Assembly: GCA_907163345.1 (NCBI GenBank)
Contig: CAJQUN010000040.1
Coordinates: 4,464,001 to 4,528,000 of the forward strand
Length of the DNA: 64,000 nucleotides
Source: Haberlea rhodopensis
Taxonomy: Eukaryota > Streptophyta > Magnoliopsida > Lamiales > Gesneriaceae
Direction: 5' to 3'
The notes under the pieces were generated by a model, which made no database searches, was not told the DNA's origin, and saw nothing but the letters and a program-made list of their open reading frames with translations. Numbering within the stretch: the first letter of the stretch is position 1; each line of letters starts with the position of its first letter. The position numbers were made by a program, and so were the translations under genes. Positions 1 through 10,317 of the stretch are shown here, piece by piece.

Positions 1-1
1 A

Positions 2-2263
2 AACAGAACGCTCAAGGAAGCAGCAAGAACAATGCTTGCTGATTCTGGAATTTCGCAAAAGTTCTTGGCAGAAGCTGTAAACACTGCTTGCTACACTCAA
101 AATCGGTCCATGATCAACAAGAAGCTGAACCTTACCCCATATGAAATATGGACTGGTAACAGACCATCTATTTCTCACTTTCATATTTTTGGCTGCAAAT
201 GCTTCGTTCATAACAATGGTAAGAATCATCTTACAACATTTGAAGCTAAGTCAGATAATGTAATATTTTTAGGATATTCATCAACTAGCAAAACATATCG
301 AATTTTTAATAATCGAACCTTAACTGTAAAAGAATCTGTTCATGTAGTTTTTGATGAATCTTTATGTGTTGAGGGCAACAAAGAATCAATTCAAAATCAG
401 ACGGAAAATATCCATCTCGAAGCTAACAGTGATGATGAGATTGTAGCTAACAGGTCAAGAGACAATCCACCAGAACCAGAAGTACCAGACAGACCGGATC
501 AAGGCATTGAAGCTTCTTCAGATCGAGCTGATCCGGATGTTCCTCACTCAAATGTTAAAGAAGATGCTGATCATGCTGCTACTACTCATCCGACCGGACC
601 AGACAATCCAGAGTCAAGCTATCGATGGACTAAGAAGCATCCCCCCAATCTAGTGATTGGTAGTCCCTCTGCACCGATCAAAACCAGAGGACAGATGATG
701 GATGAATTCACACATGCTGCTTTCATCTCTACTCTGGAACCTAAGAAGATCGATGAAGCTCTAACTGATTTCAACTGGATTAAGGCCATGCAAGAAGAGC
801 TAAATCAATTCGAACAAAATCAAGTTTGGAGTCTAACCCCCAGACCAAGCGATCTGCCTGTCATTGGAACCAGATGGGTTTTCAGAAATAAGCTGGACGC
901 AGATGAAACTGTGGTTAGAAACAAAGCCAGACTGGTGGCACAAGGATTCAGACAAGAAGAAGGAATCGACTTCGATGAATCATTTGCACCAGTCGCCAGA
1001 CTTGAAGCCATCCGAATCTTTCTTGCATATGCTGCCTTTAAAGACTTCAAAGTATATCAGATGGACGTTAAGAGCGCTTTTCTTAATGGAAAGCTTCAGG
1101 AAGAAGTCTACATTGAGCAACCACCTGGATTTCAGGACCATTTGCATCCCAATCATGTGTATCTACTGAATAAAGCAGTGTATGGTCTGAAACAAGCTCC
1201 AAGAGCCTGGTATGACACTCTATCTCAATTTCTGCTGAACCATGATTTTCAGATCGGCTCAGTAGATAAAACTCTCTTTAAATTTATTAAGGGGGAACAT
1301 ACCCTATTAGTTCAGATTTACGTTGATGACATAATCTTTGGGTCAACTAACCCCAAATTGTGCGAGAAATTTTCTAAGTTAATGCAGGGACAGTTTGAGA
1401 TGAGCATGATGGGAGAACTTTCATTCTTTCTGGGTCTCCAAGTAAAACAGCTCAACAATGGTATTTTCATCAATCAGACCAAGTATACCAAAGAGCTCCT
1501 CAAGAGATTTGGAATGGAAACATGCTCAACTGCATCAACTCCTATAAGTCCAACAATCAAGTTAGACAAAGATGAAGGGGGAACAACAGTTGAAGTAACC
1601 ATGTATAGAGGACTAATCGGATCGCTATTGTATCTTACAGCGAGCCAGCCTGATATTATGTTCTCAGTCTGTATGTGCGCCAGATTTCAGTCAGAACCAA
1701 AGCAATCACATTTTATTGCTGCCAAGCGTATTCTGAAATACTTAAAAGGATCTCAGAACGTTGGTCTTTGGTACTCCAAAGATTCGAACTTCAGCTTGAT
1801 CGGATATTCCGACGCAGACTACGCTGGGTGTAAGATTGATCGTAAAAGCACCAGTGGAACATGTCAATTTCTAGGTGAAAGATTGATCTCTTGGTTCAGT
1901 AAAAAGCAGACATCGATTGCCACATCTACAGCTGAAGCAGAGTATCTCGCCGCTGGAAGCTGTTGCGCTCAAATGCTCTGGATTCAACACCAGCTCAAAG
2001 ACTATGGCATCCAAGCTGTTGACTCTCCGATATTTTGCGACAACACAAGTGCAATCGCTATAACGTATAATCCAGTTTTGCACTCTCGAACAAAGCACAT
2101 TGATATACGCCATCATTTTATTCGAGATCATGTTGGCAAAAAGAAAATTCGGATCGAGCACATCTCAACAGAGCAGCAAGCAGCAGACATCTTCACCAAA
2201 CCGCTCCCAGAGGCTAAGTTTAATTATTTTCGTCAAATTCTTGGTTTAATTGACTTATCTTAA
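2..2263 (+). CDS. copia pol (integrase C-terminus, reverse transcriptase, RNase H), 5'-partial
   Basis: The open frame runs without a stop from base 2, so the ATG at 32 is internal and coding continues left of the window. Counting residues from the ATG at 32: residues 1-115 are the end of the integrase core and its C-terminal part (FLGYSS at 79-84). Residues 120-225 are an acidic, proline-rich linker. Residues about 265-510 are copia reverse transcriptase, with RWVFRNKLD, KARLVAQGF and the catalytic YVDD at about 430-433 (bases 1319-1330). Residues about 590-743 are RNase H, with DADYAGCKIDRKSTSG and TSTAEAEY. No frameshift or stop was seen, so this part could encode active enzyme. The role is copying element RNA into cDNA and inserting it. 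The next ORF starts 41 bp downstream in its longest form. Confidence 0.95.
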   Translation, partial: NRTLKEAARTMLADSGISQKFLAEAVNTACYTQNRSMINKKLNLTPYEIWTGNRPSISHFHIFGCKCFVHNNGKNHLTTFEAKSDNVIFLGYSSTSKTYRIFNNRTLTVKESVHVVFDESLCVEGNKESIQNQTENIHLEANSDDEIVANRSRDNPPEPEVPDRPDQGIEASSDRADPDVPHSNVKEDADHAATTHPTGPDNPESSYRWTKKHPPNLVIGSPSAPIKTRGQMMDEFTHAAFISTLEPKKIDEALTDFNWIKAMQEELNQFEQNQVWSLTPRPSDLPVIGTRWVFRNKLDADETVVRNKARLVAQGFRQEEGIDFDESFAPVARLEAIRIFLAYAAFKDFKVYQMDVKSAFLNGKLQEEVYIEQPPGFQDHLHPNHVYLLNKAVYGLKQAPRAWYDTLSQFLLNHDFQIGSVDKTLFKFIKGEHTLLVQIYVDDIIFGSTNPKLCEKFSKLMQGQFEMSMMGELSFFLGLQVKQLNNGIFINQTKYTKELLKRFGMETCSTASTPISPTIKLDKDEGGTTVEVTMYRGLIGSLLYLTASQPDIMFSVCMCARFQSEPKQSHFIAAKRILKYLKGSQNVGLWYSKDSNFSLIGYSDADYAGCKIDRKSTSGTCQFLGERLISWFSKKQTSIATSTAEAEYLAAGSCCAQMLWIQHQLKDYGIQAVDSPIFCDNTSAIAITYNPVLHSRTKHIDIRHHFIRDHVGKKKIRIEHISTEQQAADIFTKPLPEAKFNYFRQILGLIDLS

Positions 2264-2646
2264 TAGTTTAGATGTTCTCTTACTTTCGCACTTAAAGATT
2301 TCTGTTGCCACAGATTGATAATACAATGTTCAGAAAGACACAGACCGGTCCGAACTTTCAGACCGATCTTTGTAAATCTGATGTTATCAATGATCTGTTT
2401 GGTCAATACATCTTTTGTACAAAAACAGCCCGGACTGATCGCATTTTAACCGCCTTAACTATCTGTTATCCTGACCGTTTATTTTTGAATTTCTTTTCAT
2501 CAGTCATCGAGATAAAGACACGTGTCTTCTCTCTCCTATTTAGCGGGCTGAACATTTCATTTTATTTCACTTTTTACAAATTACCGCTATCTGTTTTCTT
2601 ATTCTCTCACTCTCCTAAATCTTCGCACTCGTTTATCTTCACTCCA

Positions 2647-5124
2647 ATGGCTACCATCACTCATAACTCCCTCTCCGTTGAGTTTAATGATATTTACAGG
2701 GCAGAAGATGCAGAGATGGTGTCCATCTTCAGAGCTTTGGAATCATCTGGTTTAAGGAACTTTCTGGAGTGCGGCACCGTTGTTTATGAATCAGAAATCC
2801 GCGAACTATTCGCCAATGCCGTCTCCCAGAAGACATCTATATCCACTACTGTCAAGGGCAAATCCTTTGAGATATCGCCGATGACGCTGGCCAAGACCTT
2901 TGGCCTCCCCAATTCCGGACTGACAGAGTTTGGACAAATTCCTCAAGCGTCACTCTCAGCTCTTCAAGGAAAGATTTCTATTCTTGGCCATCGCTTGCAA
3001 CCCTCGTTTAAGAAGAAGGAAATGCTCTTCCATTTCCAGGTGCTGTGTGAAATAGTGGGTAAGCCTATTTTGGGCAAGGCAGGAAGTTTTGAAACTGTAA
3101 CCGCAGAGAAGTTCAGGGCTATGGCGGCTATTGTATCCGGACAGAAGATGAACTGGTCCGTCATTCTTTTTGGAGTTCTGCTAGAAACGGTGATTGCATC
3201 GAAACAAGCTGTATGCTTTGCTGTTCCTCTCAGCAAGCTACTGGAGTCTTTGGACATCGAGCTGGGAAAGCAGTCCGCTCTCAGCCCCTTTAAGATTCTA
3301 AACTCCAAAGGACTTGCATTGCTGAAGTCCAAGAGTGCTCCGCCTACTCCTGCTACTCTGGCTGCAGTCAAGATTGAGAAGGGCGAAGAACAAGCTTTTG
3401 CGCGCAAACCTCGGGTCAAGCGAAAGCTGACCATCCAGACTGATTCTGAAGAAACTCAGTATGCTCCCTCGCCACCAACCAAGCCACTTCCCAAAAAGCC
3501 AAGAACCCAGATTACCAAGCCCAACAAAACATTACCCCTCAAAGCCTTACCCATATTGCCTCCAACTAAAGCCACCCCTGCACCCCAACCTTCCATCAAA
3601 CCTTCACAAGCTTCAACCCTTGCACCCAAAGTCACCGTTAGACTTCCCTCTGTCATTCCCAAGGTCAAAGGAATAGTTATCACTGAGTTGGGAGATTATA
3701 CCCAATCAGGGATCAAGTCCCCTTCCTCCACCGGCAAGGGAAAAGCCATTCTCTCCGAACCCCTCTCCTCTAAACCCAAATCTGCAGCACAGACAGCCAT
3801 CGACATCGCTATGGAGGATGTTGATGAGAAGGTGAAGGGACTCATTGTGGTCTTTGATGAATATGTCCAGTACCGGACTATCAACCACATTGAGTTATTC
3901 TTCGGTAAGTTGAGCAGACTGAAGAAGATGGAAGAGGAAGTTCTGAAAGGAACAGAGACTGATGATGTTCGGCTTGCCGTGCAGCGCAAAGAGCTATTTA
4001 CGGCTATTCAAAGATTCAGACTGGCCACTCTGCTCCTAGATGCTAAGAAACAAAACTTCGATCCAATTGCTCCAACTGCCAGAGATGATGGGGATGTTAT
4101 TGCTCAACTCGAGATGGATGTTCATGCTCTTCACTTAGCTGTCCGTTTTCAACGACAGAAGCTCAGTATATCCACTCCAACCACCAGCCCGGATCACCCT
4201 TCTGCAAGCAAGACTCTGGCAGAACCTTTCGTTGAGGTTATTCCTTCTGATGCAGCAGACCAGACAGCCGAGCAAGCAGCGGATGAGACTGCAGAGCAAG
4301 TACCAGAACAGACAGCAGAGCAGCCATTGCCTAATGCTCCGTCTGTGCCAGATGATGAACCATTGAATGTATTGTTGGACTCTCCAACAACCTCCATTCC
4401 TTTGGGATCCTCAGCCTCCCGTGCACAAATCAGTCCGACCGACGCTCTTACGACAATTGACGCACCAGAGTTCGTCGATCCGGACTTGGTTGTGTCCACA
4501 GTTGTTGCCGCTCTACAAATTGAGGAGCCTTCCAGGCCCAGCACTCCTCCAGTCCAATCAGATGAAGATATGGCCTTCATTCAAGCCTTTTCCTCGGATT
4601 TGGTCACCCTGATCCGATCCGAAAGTCATCACGCTGCCATATCGTCCATTGTACCTACTGCTGAGGACGATGAACAGGCTTTGTCCTCATCAGATCGCTC
4701 TCCCAGCCAACAATCTGATGCACCTCCATTTCTGGCAAGGACTCTTCAGCACCTCTCTGACAACTGCCTGTCACTCTCTCAACGCATTCTCGAAGTTCAT
4801 CAAGGTCAAAGGCTTACAGCTTTGGACTTTGATTCATTCAAAGAGAAGATGACTGCCAGTATCGGAAGCCTTCAGCGAGGCATAAACGATCTGTTTTCTC
4901 AACAAGCCTCTTATAAGAACAGTCTGAGAAAAGAGCATATTGAACTAGCAACTGAAGTCAGAGCATCTGTTGCCAATTCCCTCCGCGCTCAAGACATTCG
5001 TCTTGACGCTATCAGCGTGCAGCTAGCACAAGTTGTTGACTTTCTTCAAGAGATTGCTGCTGACAAAAAGGGGGAAAAGAAGAAAGACTTCAGGCCGCCT
5101 CCGTCTCAGTCTTCTAGAAAATAA
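2647..5124 (+). CDS. Extra (env-position) ORF of the Sirevirus-type element
   Basis: The frame is open from 2305, but its first 114 codons look like untranslated leader, rich in Phe and Ser. The ATG at 2647 begins a protein-like stretch and is the start chosen here, giving 825 residues. Residues 1 to about 230 are a globular domain of the kind found in plant transposon-linked proteins (MVSIFRALESSGLRNF near the start, MTLAKTFGLPNSG further on). About 230-400 is basic and Pro/Lys-rich. Then comes a helical, charged segment, an acidic Ala/Glu/Thr-rich stretch with repeated AEQ units, and a helical C-terminus ending in a Lys-rich tail. I see no signal peptide or clear membrane helix, so an envelope role is not supported by sequence. 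Its position after pol matches the third ORF of Sireviruses, whose function is unknown. It is intact. Confidence 0.75.
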   Translation: MATITHNSLSVEFNDIYRAEDAEMVSIFRALESSGLRNFLECGTVVYESEIRELFANAVSQKTSISTTVKGKSFEISPMTLAKTFGLPNSGLTEFGQIPQASLSALQGKISILGHRLQPSFKKKEMLFHFQVLCEIVGKPILGKAGSFETVTAEKFRAMAAIVSGQKMNWSVILFGVLLETVIASKQAVCFAVPLSKLLESLDIELGKQSALSPFKILNSKGLALLKSKSAPPTPATLAAVKIEKGEEQAFARKPRVKRKLTIQTDSEETQYAPSPPTKPLPKKPRTQITKPNKTLPLKALPILPPTKATPAPQPSIKPSQASTLAPKVTVRLPSVIPKVKGIVITELGDYTQSGIKSPSSTGKGKAILSEPLSSKPKSAAQTAIDIAMEDVDEKVKGLIVVFDEYVQYRTINHIELFFGKLSRLKKMEEEVLKGTETDDVRLAVQRKELFTAIQRFRLATLLLDAKKQNFDPIAPTARDDGDVIAQLEMDVHALHLAVRFQRQKLSISTPTTSPDHPSASKTLAEPFVEVIPSDAADQTAEQAADETAEQVPEQTAEQPLPNAPSVPDDEPLNVLLDSPTTSIPLGSSASRAQISPTDALTTIDAPEFVDPDLVVSTVVAALQIEEPSRPSTPPVQSDEDMAFIQAFSSDLVTLIRSESHHAAISSIVPTAEDDEQALSSSDRSPSQQSDAPPFLARTLQHLSDNCLSLSQRILEVHQGQRLTALDFDSFKEKMTASIGSLQRGINDLFSQQASYKNSLRKEHIELATEVRASVANSLRAQDIRLDAISVQLAQVVDFLQEIAADKKGEKKKDFRPPPSQSSRK

Positions 5125-5370
5125 CATTTTCAGACTGTCTGTATTTAGGATTTTTGGTGATCAATAAAAATCCTCTTTCGATTAAGTCCGTGTTCATTTA
5201 TTTTGAACTACAATATAAGGCTTAATAATAAAAGGCTTAATCGATCCAACTTAATGGTGATCATTTATTTTGAACAAGAAAGAGTAATCGATCCGAAAGT
5301 TTTCGCTTCAGAGTTCTTATCAGACTAAGACTTAGAAGCTAGGTTTTGTCATCATCAAAAAGGGGGAATT
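5125..5370 (+). other. 3' untranslated segment and polypurine tract of the copia element
   Basis: This is 246 bp with no ORF. It contains AATAAAAA at about 5164 and two near-repeats around ATTTATTTTGAAC. It ends in a purine run AAAAAGGGGGAA (5357-5368), two bases before the LTR, in the position expected of the polypurine tract that primes plus-strand DNA synthesis. Confidence 0.8.
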
Positions 5371-5404
5371 TGTTAGTTCCGGATCTTATCGATGAGATTT
5401 TAAA

Positions 5405-5622
5405 GATGACAAAACATATCAGACCGTATCGAGTGAAATCAGACTGACCAGAACGATCGCCCATAACAGATCAAGCTGATAAGATGACAAAGCATATCAG
5501 ACCGGATCGAGGGCAATCAGACTGACCAGATCAATAGCTCAAAACAGAACAAGCTGATAAGGCATATTATATATCAGAGCGGATCGATGGATTTCAGACT
5601 GACTAGATCGATGCTTCAGATC
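5405..5622 (+). repeat. 78-bp tandem repeat in the Sirevirus LTR (about 2.8 copies)
   Basis: Units start at 5405, 5483 and 5561. Each has ATATCAGA(C/G)C(G/T)GATCGA or a close variant, then TCAGACTGAC, then (units 1 and 2) AAGCTGATAA. The third unit is shorter and more divergent. The array lies upstream of the TATA box, in the U3 part, where repeated units commonly act as enhancers. That role is inference. Confidence 0.8.
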
Positions 5623-5915
5623 GATCTCAATCTTTATCAGATCAGAGCAGTCAAGGATACATAAAGAATGGCTCCTCAGTCCGAATCATTAACGGCTATT
5701 TATTGTAGCATTTAATGTTGTAATTAATGCTACAAAGGACCAAAGACTGAAGATTGCCATAAAAGGTAAGAAGACAAAGAGTAGCTTACCTGACAGTCGC
5801 CGAAAGTATGAACCAGAAGGGCAAATATCCTGAAGAAGAAGACTGTAGCTTTCTCAGAGTTTAAGAAGAGTCAAAGTTGCACATTAGGGGAAATAATGTC
5901 GTTGGTACCTTCAAC

Positions 5916-5924
5916 TATAAAAGG
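5916..5924 (+). promoter_or_regulatory. Putative TATA box of the Sirevirus LTR
   Basis: TATAAAAGG lies about 546 bp into the 1184-bp LTR, at a reasonable U3/R position and after the 78-bp repeats. No other TATA of similar strength was noticed in this LTR. Confidence 0.55.
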
Positions 5925-6554
5925 ATTTAACAAAAGGAACTTACCGACTCTCGCTGATCAATTGAAAGACGCACAAGAAAGCAAAAACAGCACAAGCTTA
6001 CAAGCTCAGAAGCTCTCGAGCTGAAGTTGTTCTTAAGCACGATTACTGTGTAATATTTGATCATTTAGGATCACTGTGCTCATTTTGTGTATTCTGTATT
6101 GAAAATCATAAAGTGAGAAACATATTGTAACTGTCAGACAGAGTGTGTCTGAGCAGATTGAGTGACTAGGAGTTTCAGACTGGTAGTGAGGTAAATCCAG
6201 CCTGAATCGGGTTTGTACAACAGGATTGTATAAATCAAAGTCTTCTAGTATAAACCTTCCTTAATTGGAAGAAGGGGAGACGTAGAAGGATTACACCACC
6301 TTCGAACTTCCAGAAACATATCCTGTGTATTATCTTTCTGCACTTGTTCTTTCTTACTAGCCATCGAGCCGTTCTTACATATACAAGAACAGACCGTTCC
6401 GCACTCATACTTTCAGTGGTCTGTTCTGTACAAGAGTTGATTAAGAGACAGATTTCTTTCACTAATCCGAAAGAAATCACAAGGGATTATATTTTACAAG
6501 GAGTGTTCATTCACCCCCCCCCCCCCCTCTAAACACTCCGGACCGATCCTAACA

Positions 6555-7646
6555 CTTTAACATCATATGAACATGTTTCTATCACATTACAACTTCTTTC
6601 TTTGCATTACATCATATACCAATTCAAACTAAGCAATTCATCATGATGTCTAAGAAATAACTCATGTATAAACTCATACATCACACATCCATTCTTAAAA
6701 CAACAAGAACTATAACTCAAATATACTTCCTACTTGATTCCCAAGCTCAATCCAAGACCAACTTGAAGAAGAATCGAGAGGTGAAAGAGAGAGTTGTTCA
6801 GTATTTATTAGGTGAATTATGGCGCACTATGTATTTCATATCTGATTTCCTTTATTTATATGAAGTCATAACTCATGCCAAGATAATTCCATGTGTTCTA
6901 CCATGCATCAAATACATGCCCCCCATGTAGATTTAATACTACACTTTGTAGAACTCATTTCATTACTCAATATCCATGGCATAATCAACATGTTTTACAC
7001 CAACTTCATATATTTGTTCCCAATTTCTTTATCTCAAATTATCATTTATCATGTTTCGTTCATTTCACACATGACCAATTAATCGTTGTAGCCTATGTCG
7101 TTAATTCATACTCAGTCCAATCCGAACCGAGTCCACAACATATCTTAGTTATTGCTTTAATTACCCAGTAATCAAATAAAATATGGATCAATGTCTAGGC
7201 ATTACAGGATCTCTGGTGATCTCAAGTCGTAAGGATTACATACACTATTATCACTATGAGAATTGCTTATGACATTCATATAACTATCCATGTAGCATTC
7301 TCATGGTGGGTCTGTCCAGTACATAGTTCTCTAACATGTTCCCATGTGTTGATTCGATATCTCATATCCATGAACAAATTCATCAACCAACACATACTAG
7401 TCTCAATGCATTATCATTATCCTAATTCATGATAATACTTGACTAGGGACATTCTTTAAGAATAATACATTTTTATTCTAAGGACAACAATAATAATAAT
7501 AATAATAATATATATGTATATATATATATATATTCATATTACACAAATACTAAAATATATAACAATGAATTGCCATTAATAAAATTATTTTACATTGTAT
7601 GCCAAAATCAATCATCTAATGAGTTATCTTAGGGCATATCCTAACA
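6555..7646 (-). repeat. LTR (solo or truncated) of a different copia element, K
   Basis: Read on the minus strand it begins TGTTAGGATATGCCCTAAG at 7646, resembling the start of long copia LTRs, and runs about 1.1 kb to 6555, where the Sirevirus element begins. It ends in an (AAT)n/(AT)n stretch and A/T-rich sequence with no coding capacity; the small ORFs here resemble no known protein. No polypurine tract borders it at 7647, so it is either a solo LTR or a 5' LTR. The far end cannot be defined because the Sirevirus insertion interrupts it. Confidence 0.5.
7488..7533. repeat. (AAT)n followed by (AT)n microsatellite
   Basis: About seven AAT units run directly into TA repeats, inside the minus-strand copia LTR. 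Confidence 0.85.
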
Positions 7647-7743
7647 GTTAGTACCAATCTGAGTATCTTGATTTCTATTAGTATCAATCGTGATCCGACC
7701 CTCTTCCTCGTGTAGCTAGTTTGCTAAATAGAAAGTGGAAGAA

Positions 7744-8034
7744 CCCCCGCTCAACCCGCCTTACTCACAAAGGAAGAAGCTTGTCGATCAGCGATAGAGG
7801 AGCCAAATAATCGCCGCCTGGAATCACACGGAAAAAGAGCAGGAACAAAAAACGAGCGAAAGAGTTTTTCGGAGAAGGAGGAGCACGCTCAAACCTCCTT
7901 TTTTTACATACTATCAGAATTATAGGGGAGGCGACTTATATCATGGTTTAGAGGAGTTAATAATGGTGAGGGAGTAGTTAAACCCTAATGGGCTAATAAA
8001 TTGTGGGGTTAAGAATTGGTCCACATATCCAACA
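7744..8034 (-). repeat. Left (3') LTR of J, truncated
   Basis: It matches the right part of the 651-bp LTR at 15486-16136, starting where that copy has its poly-C tract and ending CCACATATCCAACA. On the minus strand this is the LTR start TGTTGGATATGTGG. About 345 bp of the LTR are missing. The 97 bp between this LTR and the K LTR (7647-7743) match nothing else in the window. Confidence 0.85.
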
Positions 8035-8319
8035 AATCTCTACCTTGGCCTGTCATCGATTTCTCTTCAGACGTAGGGAAAACACACAAGCAAACGTCAT
8101 CATTGTGTTATGGTCTCCACAACACACAAAGCAATTGTGTGGACCAAGTTCCTGTCAAAATACAAAATAAAGACTAAGAAAAAAATAATAACAAGCACAT
8201 AGCAAGTTAAAAGGGAAAGTAACCAGTGAAACACTTTTGTAACGAGCACAAAGCAGGTTATAAAACACTAACCAGGGAACTAATCATGCATCAATCGCCA
8301 GTATCAAATTTTAAAAATT

Positions 8320-8745
8320 TTAAACATGATTGAAACTTACTAAGGGGCAAACACTTAGTACCCATATCAGTAGGATTAACTTAGAAGGTATTTTCTCAAG
8401 ATAAACTAAGCCTTTGACAACAACATCTCTAATGTAATGAAACCTAACATCAATATGCTTAGTTCTATCATGAAAGAATGGATTCTTACACAACTGTATT
8501 CCAAATTGTGAATCAGAAAACACAACTACATCACCTTCAAGTAAGCATATTTCATAAATTAAACCTTTTAACCAAATAGCTTCTTCTAAAGCGTCAGTTA
8601 CAACAACATATTCAAATCCAGTTGTAGGCAAAGCAACTATATTTTGTAACTGGGATTTCCGACTAATGCATGCACCACACAAAGTGAACATATAAGATGT
8701 AGTAGATTTGTTGTTATCCCTATCATTAGCATAGTTAGAATCCAC
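8320..8745 (-). pseudogene. copia RNase H remnant, internal unit 1 of J
   Basis: A 141-codon piece shows copia RNase H features: DSNYANDRDNNKSTTSYMF near its start, the EAIWLKGL helix, a SDSQ motif where the family has a D-N-x-S/A motif, and RTKHIDVRFHYIRD near the end. The last 25 or so residues leave the expected sequence, consistent with a frameshift before the true pol terminus. The upstream part of pol (reverse transcriptase, integrase) is missing from this unit through a deletion ending at 8837-8841. Confidence 0.8.
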
Positions 8746-8859
8746 ATAACCTTTTTAGTTCAACACCTTCAGAATACTCAGAAAAATTTAGGCCATAATG
8801 CACAGAGTGTTTCAAGTACCTCAACAGCCATTTAACAACATGTCTCACATCTTTTAGAA

Positions 8860-9090
8860 TCATAGAATAACCACAAATGTCAAGTAAACATCACCAATGA
8901 CAGCAACAATACAAAGTTTCTCATTAGCCATAGAAACATTACCATGTTCAACTTCTTTATAATTAGAAAACAAATTTCTTAGTGGTGACATGTGATAAGA
9001 GCAACCAGAATCAATTAGCCATTCATTTTCACACACATTAGATAAATGCACAGAATCACATAAATCAGTTACCAAAAAGAGATCACCCAT
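8860..9090 (-). pseudogene. copia aspartic protease remnant, internal unit 1 of J
   Basis: It contains WLIDSGCSYHMSPLRNLF, the copia protease signature with catalytic D-S-G, followed by the SMANEKLC region. The ORF loses homology soon after because the sequence jumps across the 2.4 kb deletion. The same region in unit 2 lies at 14010-14240 and is nearly identical. It lies downstream of gag, as expected. Confidence 0.8.
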
Positions 9091-9153
9091 GTTTTCATCG
9101 GATGTAAAAGCATGATTCAGTTCTGCATAAGATAGTTTGTTATCATTTTGTTT

Positions 9154-9879
9154 CTAATTTTTATTTTTAGGATAGTCTTTAATAAAGTGATTAGGATCAC
9201 CACAGTTAAAACACTTTCTGTTTTTAGGCCCAGACTTAGACCTAGTCTTGTTTTCCCCCATGTTCTTAGCATTATTCTGGTTTTGGTTATTATCATATTT
9301 ATGATTGTTGTTATATATAAGTTGAGACCTACCTCTAACATGCATAACTTCATCTGAATTTTGCTTACTACATTTGTTCACTTTTAAATCTAATTCTTTA
9401 CTCTTAAGACCATTAATCACAATGTCAAGTGTAATGGAATCTCTACCATACTTAATAGTATATTTGACATCACTATAGGTCTCAGAAATAGAATTTAAAA
9501 GCACAATAGGAGTATAATCATCAATGTTCATATCTCCAGTTAACTTAATATCTTGAATCAACTTGGTAAACACATCAAGATTCTCATCAACATCTTTGTT
9601 CAAGTCAAGCTTGAATCTGAAAAAAAATTCAAGTAAAAACAATTTATTAGGCAAAGAGGTTTCCGTATACAACTCTTCTAATTTTTCCCAAAGAAGTTTA
9701 GCAGAAGTAAGCTTCCCACATTTTCTAAGCACAGAGTCAGATAGATTCAAGATTATGGAGGAGTAAGCAAATTCATCATCTCCAGCTTTCTTAGCAGGGG
9801 TTATGTCATCAACATAATTACCACATATAACTTTAAACATTTTCGTTGGATTATAATTCCTTTCATTTTCTATTGCCAA
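9154..9879 (-). pseudogene. copia gag, internal unit 1 of J
   Basis: A 241-codon open stretch covers most of the copia gag domain: LWEKLEELY, a helical capsid-like part, then an Asn/Gln-rich stretch and one zinc knuckle, CFNCGDPNHFIKDY. The knuckle should be C-x2-C-x4-H-x4-C, but the last Cys is Tyr, and the same Tyr occurs in unit 2. The ATG used lies in the usual N-terminal context, but the true start may be upstream. Gag would form the particle that packages element RNA. I call it a pseudogene because the rest of the unit is broken, although this stretch has no internal stop. Confidence 0.8.
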
Positions 9880-10317
9880 ATAAAAAAATCCAATGTTCCA
9901 ATAAAAGGTTCTATATTATAGCCAGAAATAGAAGTTGTCACACACATGCAAGATAAGGCACACTAAATCACAGGCTAATAGATTACACAAAGTAAGCAGC
10001 ATAAGCATAACCACACAAAAGAGGCACAGATAATGAAAAAATCGAAAGTTTTAGACAATTTTAAAAATTTCAGTGAACCACACTGAATATCACAGAAAAC
10101 ACAAAATCTTAGTTTCTACAGCAAGCAATCCTCAGAACATGTGACCTATACAATCAACAAAACTTAAAAGTTTTATGGCTCAAGCCAATCACTTACAACC
10201 CAGAGGCCAACGCTCTGGGGTTTCTCCACCGAAAAACCGAATCGGCGCAGAAACAACCTACGTCACAGAATCTGAACAGTCGAACATCCACTGTTCACCC
10301 ACCAGGCTCGGATAGAT

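Larger units (their letters stand above)
1..6554 (+). mobile_element. Ty1/copia Sirevirus-type retrotransposon, 3' portion
   Basis: The 3' half of a copia element enters from the left edge. In order it holds the end of integrase, reverse transcriptase and RNase H (to 2263), a long extra ORF (2647-5124), a polypurine tract (5357-5368) and a 1.18 kb LTR (5371-6554). The order integrase before reverse transcriptase is diagnostic of Ty1/copia. An extra ORF after pol and an LTR over 1 kb are known traits of the Sirevirus (SIRE/Maximus) lineage, so the lineage call is inference. The 5' LTR, gag and protease lie outside the window, so a target duplication cannot be checked; the candidate right copy is CTTTA at 6555-6559. 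The element sits inside another copia LTR (6555-7646, minus). Confidence 0.9.
5371..6554 (+). repeat. 3' LTR of the Sirevirus-type element
   Basis: It starts TGTTAGTTCCGGA directly after the polypurine tract and ends CCGATCCTAACA, so the ends TGTTAG and CTAACA are inverted copies. The length is 1184 bp. It contains a 78-bp tandem array (5405-5622), a TATA box (5916-5922) and a run of 14 C (6514-6527) near its 3' end. The partner LTR is outside the window, so the boundaries rest on the terminal inverted repeat and the polypurine tract. Confidence 0.88.

Noticed and set aside
2305..2646. N-terminal extension of the Sirevirus extra ORF
   Set aside because: Composition changes sharply at the Met at 2647; the upstream part looks like leader sequence. 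Kept as open but not called.
2964..3434. 156-codon minus-strand ORF inside the Sirevirus extra ORF, and others at 3456-4580
   Set aside because: Shadows of the plus-strand coding frame.
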